Shown in pieces: positions 44,812 to 54,251 of a DNA stretch of 64,000 nt; within the stretch, counting starts at the first letter, position 1, and each line of letters opens with the position of its first letter. The DNA comes from Rhizobium croatiense (lineage in GTDB: Bacteria; Pseudomonadota; Alphaproteobacteria; Rhizobiales; Rhizobiaceae): positions 248,001 to 312,000 of the forward strand of contig NZ_JAILYJ010000005.1 of assembly GCF_019793465.1 (NCBI RefSeq), written 5' to 3'. Below the pieces are notes generated by a model that was given only the letters and a program-made list of their open reading frames with translations, made no database searches and was not told the DNA's origin. The position numbers were made by a program, and so were the translations under genes.

Positions 44812-44865
44812 GCGCAGGCGCTGTAGGGGGCGCAGGCGCTGTAGGGGGCGCAGGCGCTGTAGGGG
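44812..44865. repeat. three exact tandem copies of an 18-bp unit
   Basis: GCGCAGGCGCTGTAGGGG is repeated three times without change. The first copy is the right arm of a palindrome whose left arm is CTACAGC near 44784 and whose core is GCGCGTCT/AGACGCGC. So the extra copies are a local duplication of one repeat arm. Ends next to a CTTTTTT run. Confidence 0.85.
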
Positions 44866-44890
44866 GCGCTCCGCTTTTTTCATGCGGCGG

Positions 44891-45628
44891 TCAGTGTGTC
44901 TTTGGAGCTTCCGCCGGCGGCTCTTCGGCGGGCGCCTCAGCCACCACGCCGGGGCTGCCGCTCTCGCCGGCGGGCGCGGCTTCGCTTTCGGCTGCTGGTG
45001 CGCCATGTCCGCCGCCAGCATCCTTCATGCCCTTTTCTTCGCTATTGGTCGAGCCGACGGCGACCGGGTCGACGCAATCCTCGGGATCCTTGAACGAGGC
45101 GCTGATCATCGCGATCTCATCAGCCGGCAAGTCGATGCGCTCGCCGAAGAACAGCCCGTTTTCGCTGGCCTTGCCGTCATAGTAGCGCGCCGTATAGGGC
45201 TTGTCGTCGAGACCGGGAACCGCCTTGTCGGGATGCGGGATGTAAACGACGTCGGCGCCGATTGCCCGGCCGCGAATATCGGCGCGCAGCGTCGGGCCGT
45301 TCTCGTCGAGCACCACCACCTGTACCAGATCCGGTTTCTGTGCGGCATAAACAGCCTGGGCGACACGCAGCGCGGTCCTGACACGCGTCATGCCGTCGGT
45401 CGGTTCGGTCTTGATGTATTTCCGCACCCAGACGTGATCCTGCTTCTTGATCGTCACCAGGTTGACGTCGGAGCATTCGAGCCCGGAACCGCCGCCCGAG
45501 ACACCGATCAACCTGTCCTTGCCGACATAAAGCGCCGCACCACCGGAAACGCCCGCCAGAAGCGAGACGCCGCCGATGATGATTGCCAATTTCCGGGAGG
45601 GCCGGAATATGCGCAGTAAGGCCTTCAC
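44891..45628 (-). CDS. hypothetical membrane-anchored protein with acidic tail
   Basis: The 245-residue protein has one N-terminal transmembrane helix (KLAIIIGGVSLLAGVSGGAAL, about 13-32), so the rest is probably periplasmic. The central domain (about 50-180) has LRVAQAVYAAQKPDLVQVVV and PHPDKAVPGLDDKPYTARYY. The last 45 residues are rich in Ala, Glu, Pro and Gly. I do not recognise the family. Third-position GC bias supports that it is a real gene. It is divergent from the LysR gene at 45808. Confidence 0.75.
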   Translation of the reverse strand: MKALLRIFRPSRKLAIIIGGVSLLAGVSGGAALYVGKDRLIGVSGGGSGLECSDVNLVTIKKQDHVWVRKYIKTEPTDGMTRVRTALRVAQAVYAAQKPDLVQVVVLDENGPTLRADIRGRAIGADVVYIPHPDKAVPGLDDKPYTARYYDGKASENGLFFGERIDLPADEIAMISASFKDPEDCVDPVAVGSTNSEEKGMKDAGGGHGAPAAESEAAPAGESGSPGVVAEAPAEEPPAEAPKTH

Positions 45629-45807
45629 GCCAACTGCTCCGCCATCTCAAACTCCAACGCAGGATAGGTGCTGGGAATGCTAGAGAAATGACGTTTCCGA
45701 AAGTTTAAGTGAGCATGCCAAGCCTGCTCCATTTTGAAAAAACACCAAAAAAGGTCCGTCTTTTTCAACCGCTTGCCACCGCACATTCCGCCATGCTCTA
45801 AACGCTG

Positions 45808-46716
45808 ATGGCCTTCACGCTTCGCCAGATCCAATATTTTGTCGCCGTCGCCGAACAAGGTTCGGTGACACGCGCCGCGCAGAACCTTTCGATCTCGCAA
45901 TCCTCGGTGACGGAAGCGCTGAAGGAGCTCGAAACCGATCTCGGCGTCGAGCTCTTCGAGCGCCATCCGCGCGGCCTGACGATCACCCACAACGGACACC
46001 AGTTCCTCCGTCACGCGACCAAGATTCTCGCCTCCGTCTCCGATGCGCGCACCAGCTTCTCCGGCCGGCAGAGCGCCCTTTCCGGCACGCTGAACATCGG
46101 CGTCACTTCGTTGGTCGCCGGCTACGTTCTCTCCGACTTGCTGGCGCGATACCGGCGCGCCTGTCCTGGCGTCGAGGTCAGTGCGATAGAGGACAATGGC
46201 GGTTATCTCGAGCATCTCCTGGTCGGCGGCGAACTCGATGTCGCGGTCATGGTGATATCGAACCTGCGCGACCGCATGGCGCTGCAGGCGGAAATCCTCG
46301 AAACCTCACCCTATCGGCTATGGCTGCCGATGGGCCATCCGCTGGTTTCGGCCGACATTATCTCGGTGGCCGATATCGCCCGCGAACCGCTGATCATGCT
46401 GACCGTCGACGAAATCGAGGAGAATACCGGCAAGCTACTGTCGGCGCTCGGCGCCCGCCCGCATGTCGCCTTCCGCACCCGCTCGGTGGAGCCGGTGCGC
46501 AGCCTGGTCGCAACGGGCGCCGGCGTGGCGCTGCTTCCCGATCTCGTCTACCGCCCGTGGTCGCTGGAAGGCGACCGCATCGAGAGCCGCGACGTCTCCG
46601 GTTCGCTGCCGGTGGTCCAGGTCGGCATGGTCTGGCGCAAGGGCTCCAGCCTGCCGCAGGCGGCGCGCGACTTCGTCGGCATCGCCGAAAGCCTGCGATC
46701 CGGTCGCGTCCGCTGA
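45808..46716 (+). CDS. LysR-family regulator upstream of the putrescine operon
   Basis: The 302-residue protein has a LysR winged helix (LRQIQYFVAVAEQGSVTRAA, then SQSSVTEALKELETDLGVEL) and an effector domain of the CynR/CbbR-type fold. It lies in the same direction as ydcSTUV-patD, 120 bases upstream. In E. coli the corresponding operon is preceded by a different regulator type (YdcR), so local regulation by this protein is inference. Its stop codon lies within a 21-bp palindrome. Confidence 0.9.
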   Translation: MAFTLRQIQYFVAVAEQGSVTRAAQNLSISQSSVTEALKELETDLGVELFERHPRGLTITHNGHQFLRHATKILASVSDARTSFSGRQSALSGTLNIGVTSLVAGYVLSDLLARYRRACPGVEVSAIEDNGGYLEHLLVGGELDVAVMVISNLRDRMALQAEILETSPYRLWLPMGHPLVSADIISVADIAREPLIMLTVDEIEENTGKLLSALGARPHVAFRTRSVEPVRSLVATGAGVALLPDLVYRPWSLEGDRIESRDVSGSLPVVQVGMVWRKGSSLPQAARDFVGIAESLRSGRVR

Positions 46717-46735
46717 TATCGGAATTTCCGATATC
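46715..46735. promoter_or_regulatory. 21-bp perfect palindrome before ydcS
   Basis: Ten-base arms GATATCGGAA (46715-46724) and TTCCGATATC (46726-46735) are separated by a single T. It begins at the LysR stop codon and lies 101 bases before ydcS. It has no T-run for a terminator, so an operator is more likely. Confidence 0.65.
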
Positions 46736-46836
46736 GCCTTTCTGATAAATGAATTTGCGAAAGCGCCCATTTGGGATCACCTTCTTGAGCGGGAACAAAC
46801 CGCCACGGAAAGTGGCGCCAGACCGGGAGCCGGACG

Positions 46837-47997
46837 ATGACGAATCTCTTGAAATCCTGCACGGCAGCGATCGCCTGCCTGAGCTTCGCGACGCAGGTGA
46901 CCGCCGCCGAACCGCTGAAGGCGCTCGGCAAAGGCGAGGGTGCGGTCAGCATCGTCGCCTGGGCCGGCTACATCGAACGCGGCGAAACCGACAAGAACTA
47001 CGACTGGGTCAGCGGCTTCGAAAAGGAGACCGGCTGCAAAGTTTCCGTTAAGACCGCCGCCACCTCGGATGAAATGGTCTCGCTGATGAACGAGGGCGGC
47101 TTCGACCTGGTCACCGCATCGGGCGATGCGTCGCTGCGCCTCATCGCCGGCAAGCGTGTTCAGCCGATCAACACCGATCTGATCCCGAGCTTCAAGACCG
47201 TCGACCAGCGCCTGCAGAACGGCGCCTGGTATACGGTCGGCGACGTACATTACGGCGTGCCCTACCTCTGGGGCCCGAATGTGCTGATGTACAATACCGA
47301 TGCCTTCAAGGACAAGGCGCCGACCAGCTGGAACGTCGTCTTCGAGGAACAGACGCTGCCCGACGGCAAATCGAACAAGGGCCGCGTCCAGGCCTATGAC
47401 GGCGCCATCTATATTGCCGACGCCGCCATGTATCTGATGGCCCACAAGCCGGATCTCGGCATCAAGGACCCCTACGAGCTGACCGAAGATCAGTACAAGG
47501 CGGCCCTCGACCTGCTGCGCGGCCAGCGCAAGCTGGTCTCGCGCTACTGGCACGATGCGATGATCCAGATCGACGACTTCAAGAACGAAGGCGTCGTCGC
47601 CTCCGGCTCCTGGCCCTTCCAGGTCAACCTGCTGCAGGCCGACAAGCAGAAGATCGCCTCCACCTTCCCGGAGGAAGGCGTCACCGGCTGGGCCGACACC
47701 ACCATGCTGCACGCCGACAGCGAACATCCGAACTGCGCCTATATGTGGATGGAACATTCGCTGCAGGCCAAGGTCCAGGGCGACGCCGCCGCCTGGTTCG
47801 GCGCCGTCCCCTCCGTTCCCGCCGCCTGCAAGGGCAACGAACTGATGGGCGATGCCGGCTGCGCCACCAACGGCTTCGATCACTTCGACAAGATCAAGTT
47901 CTGGAAGACCCCGGTCGCCAAATGCGCGACGCAGACTGAATGCGTACCCTACCATCGCTGGGTGTCGGACTATATCGGCGTGATCGGCGGGCGGTGA
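46837..47997 (+). CDS. ydcS: putrescine ABC transporter binding protein (YdcS)
   Basis: This 386-residue periplasmic protein has a Sec signal peptide ending in TAA (about residue 24). It resembles E. coli YdcS along its length, as I recall that sequence: GYIERGETDKNYDW, TAATSDEMVSLM, LVTASGDASLRLI, KGRVQAYDG and EGVTGWADTTML. It would bind putrescine or a related polyamine for the YdcTUV importer. A RIME-like element separates it from the ATPase gene. Confidence 0.9.
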   Translation: MTNLLKSCTAAIACLSFATQVTAAEPLKALGKGEGAVSIVAWAGYIERGETDKNYDWVSGFEKETGCKVSVKTAATSDEMVSLMNEGGFDLVTASGDASLRLIAGKRVQPINTDLIPSFKTVDQRLQNGAWYTVGDVHYGVPYLWGPNVLMYNTDAFKDKAPTSWNVVFEEQTLPDGKSNKGRVQAYDGAIYIADAAMYLMAHKPDLGIKDPYELTEDQYKAALDLLRGQRKLVSRYWHDAMIQIDDFKNEGVVASGSWPFQVNLLQADKQKIASTFPEEGVTGWADTTMLHADSEHPNCAYMWMEHSLQAKVQGDAAAWFGAVPSVPAACKGNELMGDAGCATNGFDHFDKIKFWKTPVAKCATQTECVPYHRWVSDYIGVIGGR

Positions 47998-48002
47998 GCT
48001 AC

Positions 48003-48156
48003 TTCCCTTCTCCCCAACGGGGAGAAGATGTCCGAAGGACAGATGAGGGGGTGGGCGACGAAGGAGCGAACGACCGAGCCAAGCGAGGTCGCACATGCCT
48101 CACCGTCCCCCTCATCCGACCCTTCGGGCGACCTTCTCCCCGCTGGGGAGAAGAGG
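48003..48156. repeat. RIME-like element inside the ydcS-ydcT gap
   Basis: Palindromic stems CTTCTCCCCAACGGGGAGAAG (split by AA) at the left and CTTCTCCCCGCTGGGGAGAAG (split by CT) at the right flank GATGAGGGGG and CCCCCTCATCC arms. It lies in the middle of a predicted operon and contains no gene. Confidence 0.75.
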
Positions 48157-48204
48157 GAGCCAGCGCTCCCGCTGCATTCAGCTCTCCTACTAGGGAGAAG
48201 CCAG

Positions 48205-49212
48205 ATGACAATTTCCGGAGCTCCAATGACGTCAGCCGTCCGTTTCCAGCAGGTATCGCGCTATTTCGGCCAGGTTCGCGCCGTCGACGGCGTCGATCTC
48301 GAGATCGCGGCCGGCGAATTCTTCACCATGCTCGGCCCCTCCGGCTCCGGCAAGACGACGTGCCTGAGATTGATCGCCGGCTTCGAGCAGCCGAGCGCCG
48401 GCCATATCCAGATTTTCGGCGAGACGGCCGACGGCGTTCCGCCCTATCGCCGCAACGTCAATACCGTATTCCAGGACTACGCGCTCTTCCCGCATCTCAA
48501 CATCCTCGACAATGTCGCCTACGGGCTGATGGTCAAGGGCGTCGGCAAGGCGGAAAGACTAAAGGCGGCGGGCGATGCGCTCGAACTCGTCAAGCTCCCG
48601 GGCTACGGCGCCCGCCGCCCCGGTCAGCTGTCCGGCGGCCAGCGGCAGCGCGTGGCGCTCGCCCGCGCCCTCGTTAACAAGCCGAAGGTACTGCTGCTCG
48701 ACGAGCCGCTCGGCGCGCTGGACCTGAAGCTGCGCGAGCAGATGCAGGAAGAATTGAAGAGCCTGCAACGCGCGCTCGGCATCACCTTCGTCTTCGTCAC
48801 GCACGATCAGGGCGAGGCGCTGTCCATGGCCGATCGTGTTGCCGTCTTCAACAATGGCAACATCGTCCAGGAAGGCACGCCGCAGGATATCTACCGCCGC
48901 CCGAGGACCCGCTTCGTCGCCGATTTCGTCGGCTCCTCGAATGTCATCGGGCCGGATCTGATGGCCACGCTCGGCGGCGAGAAACGCTGGGCGAGCCTGC
49001 GTCCGGAAGCGATCCGCCTGGCAAGCGACGGCATCGAGGCGACCATCGAACATGCAAGCTTCCTCGGCGCCGCCACTCGCCTCAGCGTCGATCTCCGCGG
49101 CAGCCGGCTGCATGTCATGCTGCCGGCCGGCGCGCCTGTGCCCGACATCGGCACCGGTATCCGGCTTGCCTGGCAGGCTGCCGATATCCACTACATGGAC
49201 GATGCGGCATGA
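48205..49212 (+). CDS. ydcT: putrescine ABC transporter ATPase (YdcT)
   Basis: The 335-residue ABC ATPase has Walker A GPSGSGKTT (44-52), signature LSGGQRQRVALARAL, Walker B VLLLDEPLGALD, and the C-terminal TOBE domain of the PotA/MalK type. Start may be ATG 48205 (AGGGAG upstream) or ATG 48226. It couples ATP hydrolysis to uptake through YdcU/YdcV. Its stop overlaps the ydcU start (ATGA). Confidence 0.92.
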   Translation: MTISGAPMTSAVRFQQVSRYFGQVRAVDGVDLEIAAGEFFTMLGPSGSGKTTCLRLIAGFEQPSAGHIQIFGETADGVPPYRRNVNTVFQDYALFPHLNILDNVAYGLMVKGVGKAERLKAAGDALELVKLPGYGARRPGQLSGGQRQRVALARALVNKPKVLLLDEPLGALDLKLREQMQEELKSLQRALGITFVFVTHDQGEALSMADRVAVFNNGNIVQEGTPQDIYRRPRTRFVADFVGSSNVIGPDLMATLGGEKRWASLRPEAIRLASDGIEATIEHASFLGAATRLSVDLRGSRLHVMLPAGAPVPDIGTGIRLAWQAADIHYMDDAA

Positions 49213-50171
49213 CGGCGCTCACCCTCTCCGACGCCAAGACATCGATCCTGCCGGGACGCAGCGGGCTCTTCGGCCGCATGTCGGACGCCTTCTGGCGGCA
49301 CCCGAAACTCCTGCTCTTCCTGATGCTGACGCCGCCGCTGCTCTGGCTCGGCATCATCTATATCGGCTCGCTGATCGCCCTGCTGCTGCAGAGCTTCTTC
49401 TCGATCGACGATTTTTCCGGCCTGGTGAATTACGAATTCACCCTTGCGACCTACGCCCAGCTTCTGAGTCCGACGAATTTCGACATCATCATCCGCACCG
49501 TCGTCATGGCGGCGCTGGTTACCGTTGCCGCCGCGGTGATCGCCTTTCCGATCGCCTATTACGCGGCGCGTTATGCGCAAGGTAAATGGAAGGTGCTCTT
49601 CTATCTCGGCGTCATGCTGCCGCTGTGGTCGAGCTATCTCGTCAAGATCTACGCCTGGAAGCTGATCCTCGCCAAGGAAGGCATCCTCACCTGGATCTTT
49701 GAAAAGCTGCATCTCGCCTGGCTGCTCGACGGCATGCTCAATCTGCCCGTCATCGGCGGCAATTCGCTCTCGGTGAGCTACCTCGGCACCTTCATCGTCT
49801 TCGTCTATATCTGGCTCCCCTACATGATCCTGCCGACGCAGGCGGCCCTCGAGCGTGTGCCCGGCAATCTGATCGAGGCCTCGGCCGATCTCGGCGCGAC
49901 GCCGCGCCAGACCTTCCGCACCGTGCTGCTGCCTTTAGCGTTGCCCGGCATCGTCGCCGGTTCGATCTTCACCTTCTCGCTGACATTGGGCGATTACATC
50001 ATTCCGCAGATCATCGGCTCGTCCCGGCTCTTCATCGGCCAAGCCGTCTACGCCCAGCAGGGGACGGCCGGCAACGTGCCGCTCGCCGCCGCCTTCTCCG
50101 TCGTGCCGATCGTCATCATGGCGCTTTACCTGTCGCTCGCCAAAAAGCTGGGGGCCTTCGATGCGCTCTGA
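49209..50171 (+). CDS. ydcU: putrescine ABC transporter permease (YdcU)
   Basis: This 320-residue inner-membrane protein has six helices and the EAA loop [20 protein letters not shown] of PotB-type permeases. Overlaps ydcT by four bases and the next permease gene by 11, so the genes are translationally coupled. Confidence 0.92.
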   Translation: MTALTLSDAKTSILPGRSGLFGRMSDAFWRHPKLLLFLMLTPPLLWLGIIYIGSLIALLLQSFFSIDDFSGLVNYEFTLATYAQLLSPTNFDIIIRTVVMAALVTVAAAVIAFPIAYYAARYAQGKWKVLFYLGVMLPLWSSYLVKIYAWKLILAKEGILTWIFEKLHLAWLLDGMLNLPVIGGNSLSVSYLGTFIVFVYIWLPYMILPTQAALERVPGNLIEASADLGATPRQTFRTVLLPLALPGIVAGSIFTFSLTLGDYIIPQIIGSSRLFIGQAVYAQQGTAGNVPLAAAFSVVPIVIMALYLSLAKKLGAFDAL

Positions 50172-50973
50172 TCTCAAGAGATCGCCGCTGCCCTTGAAGA
50201 TCGCCGCCGCCGGCGGACTGCTCTTCCTGCACCTGCCGATCCTGCTGATCTTCGTCTATGCCTTCACGACGGAGGAAAAGAGCTATCAATGGCCGCCGCC
50301 GGGCCTGACGCTGCAGTGGTTCACGATAGCGTGGAACCGGCCGGACGTCTGGTCGGCGCTCGGTCTCTCCGTCCAGGTCGCCGTCATCGCCACCGCGATC
50401 GCGCTCGTCCTCGGCACGCTCTGCGCGGCAGCCGTCAGCCAGACGAAGTTCTTCGGCCGCGAGGCGATCTCGTTGCTGGTCATCCTGCCGATCGCCCTTC
50501 CCGGCATCATTACCGGCATTGCGCTGCGCTCCGCCTTCAGCCTGTTCGACATCCCGTTTTCGGTCTGGACCATCGTGCTCGGCCACGCCACCTTCTGCGT
50601 GGTCGTCGTCTACAACAATGCCGTCGCCCGCTTCCGCCGCACCTCCGGCTCGCTGATCGAGGCCTCGATGGACCTCGGCGCCGACGGCTTCCAGACCTTC
50701 CGCCATGTCATCCTGCCGAATATCGGCACCGCCCTGCTTGCCGGCGGCATGCTCGCTTTCGCGCTGTCTTTCGACGAGGTCATCGTCACCACCTTCACCG
50801 GCGGCCAGCAATCGACCCTGCCGATCTGGATGCTCGAAGAACTCATCCGCCCGCGCCAGCGCCCGGTCACCAATGTGGTCGCCATGGTCGTGGTGCTCGT
50901 CACCTTCCTGCCGATCCTGGCAGCCTATTACCTCACCCGCGACGGCGACCAGATTGCCGGCGCCGGCAAATAA
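50161..50973 (+). CDS. ydcV: putrescine ABC transporter permease (YdcV)
   Basis: This 270-residue inner-membrane permease has the EAA loop [20 protein letters not shown] and a PotC-like C-terminus. It forms the heterodimeric channel with YdcU. The patD gene begins 13 bases after its stop. Confidence 0.92.
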   Translation: MRSDLKRSPLPLKIAAAGGLLFLHLPILLIFVYAFTTEEKSYQWPPPGLTLQWFTIAWNRPDVWSALGLSVQVAVIATAIALVLGTLCAAAVSQTKFFGREAISLLVILPIALPGIITGIALRSAFSLFDIPFSVWTIVLGHATFCVVVVYNNAVARFRRTSGSLIEASMDLGADGFQTFRHVILPNIGTALLAGGMLAFALSFDEVIVTTFTGGQQSTLPIWMLEELIRPRQRPVTNVVAMVVVLVTFLPILAAYYLTRDGDQIAGAGK

Positions 50974-50986
50974 CAGGGAGAACATC

Positions 50987-52414
50987 ATGGATACCCAAAT
51001 GCTGATCGGTTCCCGCTTCGAAAAAGGCACGGAGACGGAAGAGCACATCCTGAACCCCAAGACCGGCGAGACGGTGACCGACCTTCCCGAAGCCTCGCTG
51101 TCCCAGGTCGACGCCGCAGTCGATGCCGCCGAAAAAGCCTTCAAAAGCTGGTCGCAGACGACGCCGGGCGAACGCTCCGGCTACCTGCTGAAGATCGCCG
51201 ACGCCATCGAGAAGGATGCCGCCGGCTTCGCCGCACTGGAGGCTTTGAATTGCGGCAAGCCGATCAAATCAGTGCTGAACGATGAAATCCCGGCGATCGT
51301 CGATTGTTATCGTTTCTTCGCCGGTGCCGTGCGCAACCTGCATGCACCGGCCGCGGGCGAATACCTGCCCGGCCACACCTCGATGATCCGCCGCGATCCG
51401 ATCGGCGTCGTCGGCTCGATCGCGCCGTGGAACTATCCGCTGATGATGATGGCCTGGAAACTGGCGCCGGCGATCGCCGGCGGCAATACCGTCGTCTTCA
51501 AACCTTCGGAGCAGACGCCGCTGACGGCGTTGAAGATGGCGAGGTTGCTCTCCAAAATCCTGCCCGAAGGCGTCGTCAACGTCATCCTCGGCCGCGGCGA
51601 AAGCGTCGGCAACGCGCTGATCAATCACGCCAAGATCGGCATGGTCTCGATAACAGGCGATATCGCCACCGGCAAAAAGGTGTTGCAGGCCGCCGCCAAA
51701 ACGGTCAAGCGCACCCATCTGGAACTCGGCGGCAAGGCGCCGGTTATCGTCTTCGATGACGCCGATATCGATGCCGTCGTGTCAGGCATCCGCACCTTCG
51801 GCTATTACAATGCCGGACAGGATTGCACGGCCGCCTGCCGCATCTATGCCGACGCCAGGGTCTACGACAATTTCGTCGCCGATCTCTCCTCGGCCGTCGC
51901 AAGCATCCGCTTCAACCACGCCGACGATACCGAAAACGAAATCGGCCCGCTGATCTCCCGGCGCCAGCGCGATCGCGTCGAAAGCTTCGTCGCCCGCGCC
52001 TCCGAACACAAGCACATGGAGATCACCGCCGGCGGCAAGGTTTCCGGCGACAAGGGCTTCTTCTTCACCCCGACCGTCATTGCAGGCGCCGTGCAGGACG
52101 ACGAGATCGTCCGCCGCGAGGTCTTCGGCCCGGTCGTCTCAGTCACCCGCTTTTCCGATGCCGACGATGCCGTCGCCTGGGCAAACGACAGCGATTACGG
52201 CCTGGCCTCCTCGGTCTGGACCAAGGATATCGGCCGCGGCATGAAGACCGCCGCCCGGCTGCAATATGGCTGCACCTGGATCAACACGCATTTCATGCTG
52301 GTCAACGAGATGCCGCATGGCGGTCTCAAACAGTCTGGCTACGGCAAGGACCTGTCGACCTATGCGCTGGAGGATTACACCGCCGTTCGCCACGTGATGA
52401 TCAATCACGGCTAA
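50987..52414 (+). CDS. patD: 4-aminobutyraldehyde dehydrogenase
   Basis: This 475-residue aldehyde dehydrogenase oxidises 4-aminobutanal (from putrescine transamination or oxidation) to GABA with NAD+. Catalytic Glu is in [10 protein letters not shown] (E246) and catalytic Cys in [10 protein letters not shown] (C280), the same positions as I recall for E. coli PatD, which it closely resembles ([33 protein letters not shown]). Last gene of ydcSTUV-patD. No putrescine aminotransferase gene is in the window. Confidence 0.94.
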   Translation: MDTQMLIGSRFEKGTETEEHILNPKTGETVTDLPEASLSQVDAAVDAAEKAFKSWSQTTPGERSGYLLKIADAIEKDAAGFAALEALNCGKPIKSVLNDEIPAIVDCYRFFAGAVRNLHAPAAGEYLPGHTSMIRRDPIGVVGSIAPWNYPLMMMAWKLAPAIAGGNTVVFKPSEQTPLTALKMARLLSKILPEGVVNVILGRGESVGNALINHAKIGMVSITGDIATGKKVLQAAAKTVKRTHLELGGKAPVIVFDDADIDAVVSGIRTFGYYNAGQDCTAACRIYADARVYDNFVADLSSAVASIRFNHADDTENEIGPLISRRQRDRVESFVARASEHKHMEITAGGKVSGDKGFFFTPTVIAGAVQDDEIVRREVFGPVVSVTRFSDADDAVAWANDSDYGLASSVWTKDIGRGMKTAARLQYGCTWINTHFMLVNEMPHGGLKQSGYGKDLSTYALEDYTAVRHVMINHG

Positions 52415-52617
52415 CGGCGCAAGGCAGGATCTGGGGAGGCTCGGGTGGTTTGGCTGTAAGCGCCGGCAACTGCCTGCCGTCGCGCCAGGCCATATCGGAG
52501 CGCAGCTTGGACGATGGTTGCCGGTGATTGATCATCGATCGGCAAATCACAGCCGGTGTACGCTTTGAAGTGAGCCGCGTTTCACCCCGAGGCAATGCGG
52601 TCCGATGCCAACGATCT

Positions 52618-52642
52618 GGAACAATTTCCCAGCTGCCGCGTC
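52618..52642 (+). promoter_or_regulatory. possible EcfG-type (general stress) promoter
   Basis: GGAAC (52618-52622), a 16-base spacer and CGTC (52639-52642) approximate the GGAAC-N16/17-CGTT consensus of EcfG sigma factors. It lies 28 bases before the DUF1328 gene, a family often seen in stress regulons. Confidence 0.45.
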
Positions 52643-52670
52643 TTCTCACGCAAAAGCAAAGGATGACGCC

Positions 52671-52844
52671 ATGCTGAAATGGGCTTTGATATTTTTGGTG
52701 ATTTCGATCATCGCCGGCTTCTTCGGATTTTCCGGTGTTTCCGCAGCCACGGCGACCATCGCCCGCGTGCTCTTCGGCATCGCCCTGGTGATCTTCCTGA
52801 TCTTCCTGGTCCTTGCACTGATGGCTGGACAGGCAGTTCTGTAA
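52671..52844 (+). CDS. DUF1328 small membrane protein
   Basis: This 57-residue protein has two transmembrane helices ([19 protein letters not shown] and [20 protein letters not shown]), matching the YtjA/DUF1328 family in length and pattern. AAAGGATGACGCC precedes ATG 52671. Function unknown; the possible stress promoter suggests a role in the envelope stress response. Confidence 0.85.
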   Translation: MLKWALIFLVISIIAGFFGFSGVSAATATIARVLFGIALVIFLIFLVLALMAGQAVL

Positions 52845-52940
52845 GTTGCGGCCAGCAGCATTTGGCAAGCCGCCGGCCTGAAGCCACGTCTCTCGCTCTC
52901 TATCCGGCCTTTCGATGGCAGCGGGGCAGGATTGCGCCTG

Positions 52941-53384
52941 CTATAACATCGCCCTTAGCCAGCGGTGCATACGGTCCGTCCGCTTTTTCAGCAGATGCCC
53001 GATCGATATCGATCCCGCGCCCGCAGCCACCAGCACGAACATGCCGCCGGCAATCGCCAGATCCTTCTCGAAATGCAGGAGCTCGTTCTGGCTCGCAAAG
53101 TTGGTGTGGAAGAGAAAGGCGGTTGCCAGACAAAAGAGCGCCAGCGCCAAGGCGCCGAGCCGGCTGAGGAACCCGGTCGCAACGCAAAGGCCGGCGCCGA
53201 TCTGAAGGACGATAGTGGCAAAGGCGATCGGCGCCGAAAGACCCAGTTTTTCGAAGGTGTCTATGGTCGCGGCGGGATCGGCCGCAAGCGACAACCCCTC
53301 GTGCAGGAAGATCAGCGACAGCAGAAGCCTGCCCAGGAGAAGAATGAGATCGGCCGGTTGCAGCCGGCTTGAGGCGCTTTCCAT
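52941..53384 (-). CDS. DoxX-family membrane protein
   Basis: The 147-residue protein has four predicted helices and the DoxX pattern LILLLGRLLLSLIFLHEGLS, LQIGAGLCVATGFLSRLGA and a Phe/His-rich third helix (CLATAFLFHTNF). GGAGGGTAAG precedes ATG 53384. It is distinct from the DoxX gene at 23.4 kb. It lies 109 bases from the DUF1345 gene upstream; function unknown. Confidence 0.83.
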   Translation of the reverse strand: MESASSRLQPADLILLLGRLLLSLIFLHEGLSLAADPAATIDTFEKLGLSAPIAFATIVLQIGAGLCVATGFLSRLGALALALFCLATAFLFHTNFASQNELLHFEKDLAIAGGMFVLVAAGAGSISIGHLLKKRTDRMHRWLRAML

Positions 53385-53493
53385 CTTACCCTCCGGTCGA
53401 AAGGCGGCGATCGGCCAGCCGCTCTTGCTTCAGCTTCCCCGTCCATGCTGGGCCAGCCGGTTCTCCGATCCTCGCGGCCGCGGTGGCAGCGCA

Positions 53494-54180
53494 TTATAGC
53501 AGGCTTGCGCCAACATTGATCGCCAACGCCAGGATCGTCGTATTGAACAGGAAAGACAGCACGGCATGCAGCAGCGTCAGCTTACGCATGCCGGTCGACC
53601 CGACTGCAACATCCGCCGTCTGCGCCGCAACTCCGATGGTGAAGGAGAAATAGAGGAAGTCCCAATAGCTGGGCTCTTCGATCCCGTCGGGAAACTTCAA
53701 GCCGCGCTCTTCGTCGGCCCCGCCATAGAAATAATGGGCGTAGTGAATGGTGAAGAGCGTGTGCAGAAAAACCCAGGAGATCAGGATCGTCAGCACGGCG
53801 CCGCCTGCCCGCGTGAGCGCGACGTCGGGTGTAGCCTCCTTGATCGAATGAAGCTCGAGGCCGATACCGGCGATGCTGGCAACGGCCGCGCCGATCGAAA
53901 GGGCCAAAAGGACCGTATCGGAAAAATCGAGATCCGCAGCGCGTTCGCGGATGCTTTCCACCGTCGCCTGCAGCATCTTGCGCCAGCTGAGCACGATGAA
54001 CACGCCGGCGCTCGCATTCCATCCGAACAGGATGTTGCGGGCGCTGACCTCACGCGACGTCACCAGCAGAAAGACCGCCAGCCCGGCCAGGAAAGCGATG
54101 ATGAAGCTTGCATGTCTTCGGAAAAATGTCACCAAAGAACTTGCCAGCTTCTCTTGCACTATCGTTGCCTCCGGCCGCAT
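53494..54180 (-). CDS. DUF1345 integral membrane protein
   Basis: This 228-residue protein has six hydrophobic segments and the family signature HYAHYFYGG, KFPDGIEEPSYWDFLYFSFT, GVAAQTADV. DUF1345 proteins are conserved but uncharacterised inner-membrane proteins with a channel-like PYWDFLYFSF motif. The transaldolase terminator lies just upstream, so it has its own promoter. Confidence 0.87.
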   Translation of the reverse strand: MRPEATIVQEKLASSLVTFFRRHASFIIAFLAGLAVFLLVTSREVSARNILFGWNASAGVFIVLSWRKMLQATVESIRERAADLDFSDTVLLALSIGAAVASIAGIGLELHSIKEATPDVALTRAGGAVLTILISWVFLHTLFTIHYAHYFYGGADEERGLKFPDGIEEPSYWDFLYFSFTIGVAAQTADVAVGSTGMRKLTLLHAVLSFLFNTTILALAINVGASLL

Positions 54181-54205
54181 AGGCCGTTGATATCAGCACG
54201 AAAAA

Positions 54206-54229
54206 GGCGCAGAGGCCGGCCTCCGCGCC
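54206..54229 (-). terminator. Rho-independent terminator of the transaldolase gene
   Basis: Stem GGCGC-GAGGCC pairing with GGCCTC-GCGCC (one A/C mismatch) is followed on the minus strand by CTTTTTC, 22 bases after the tal stop. Confidence 0.8.
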
Positions 54230-54251
54230 TCCAATTGTTTGCGCACCTCGA

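Noticed and set aside
44812..44865. Possible CRISPR array
   Set aside because: The 18-bp units abut with no spacers, and no cas genes are present.
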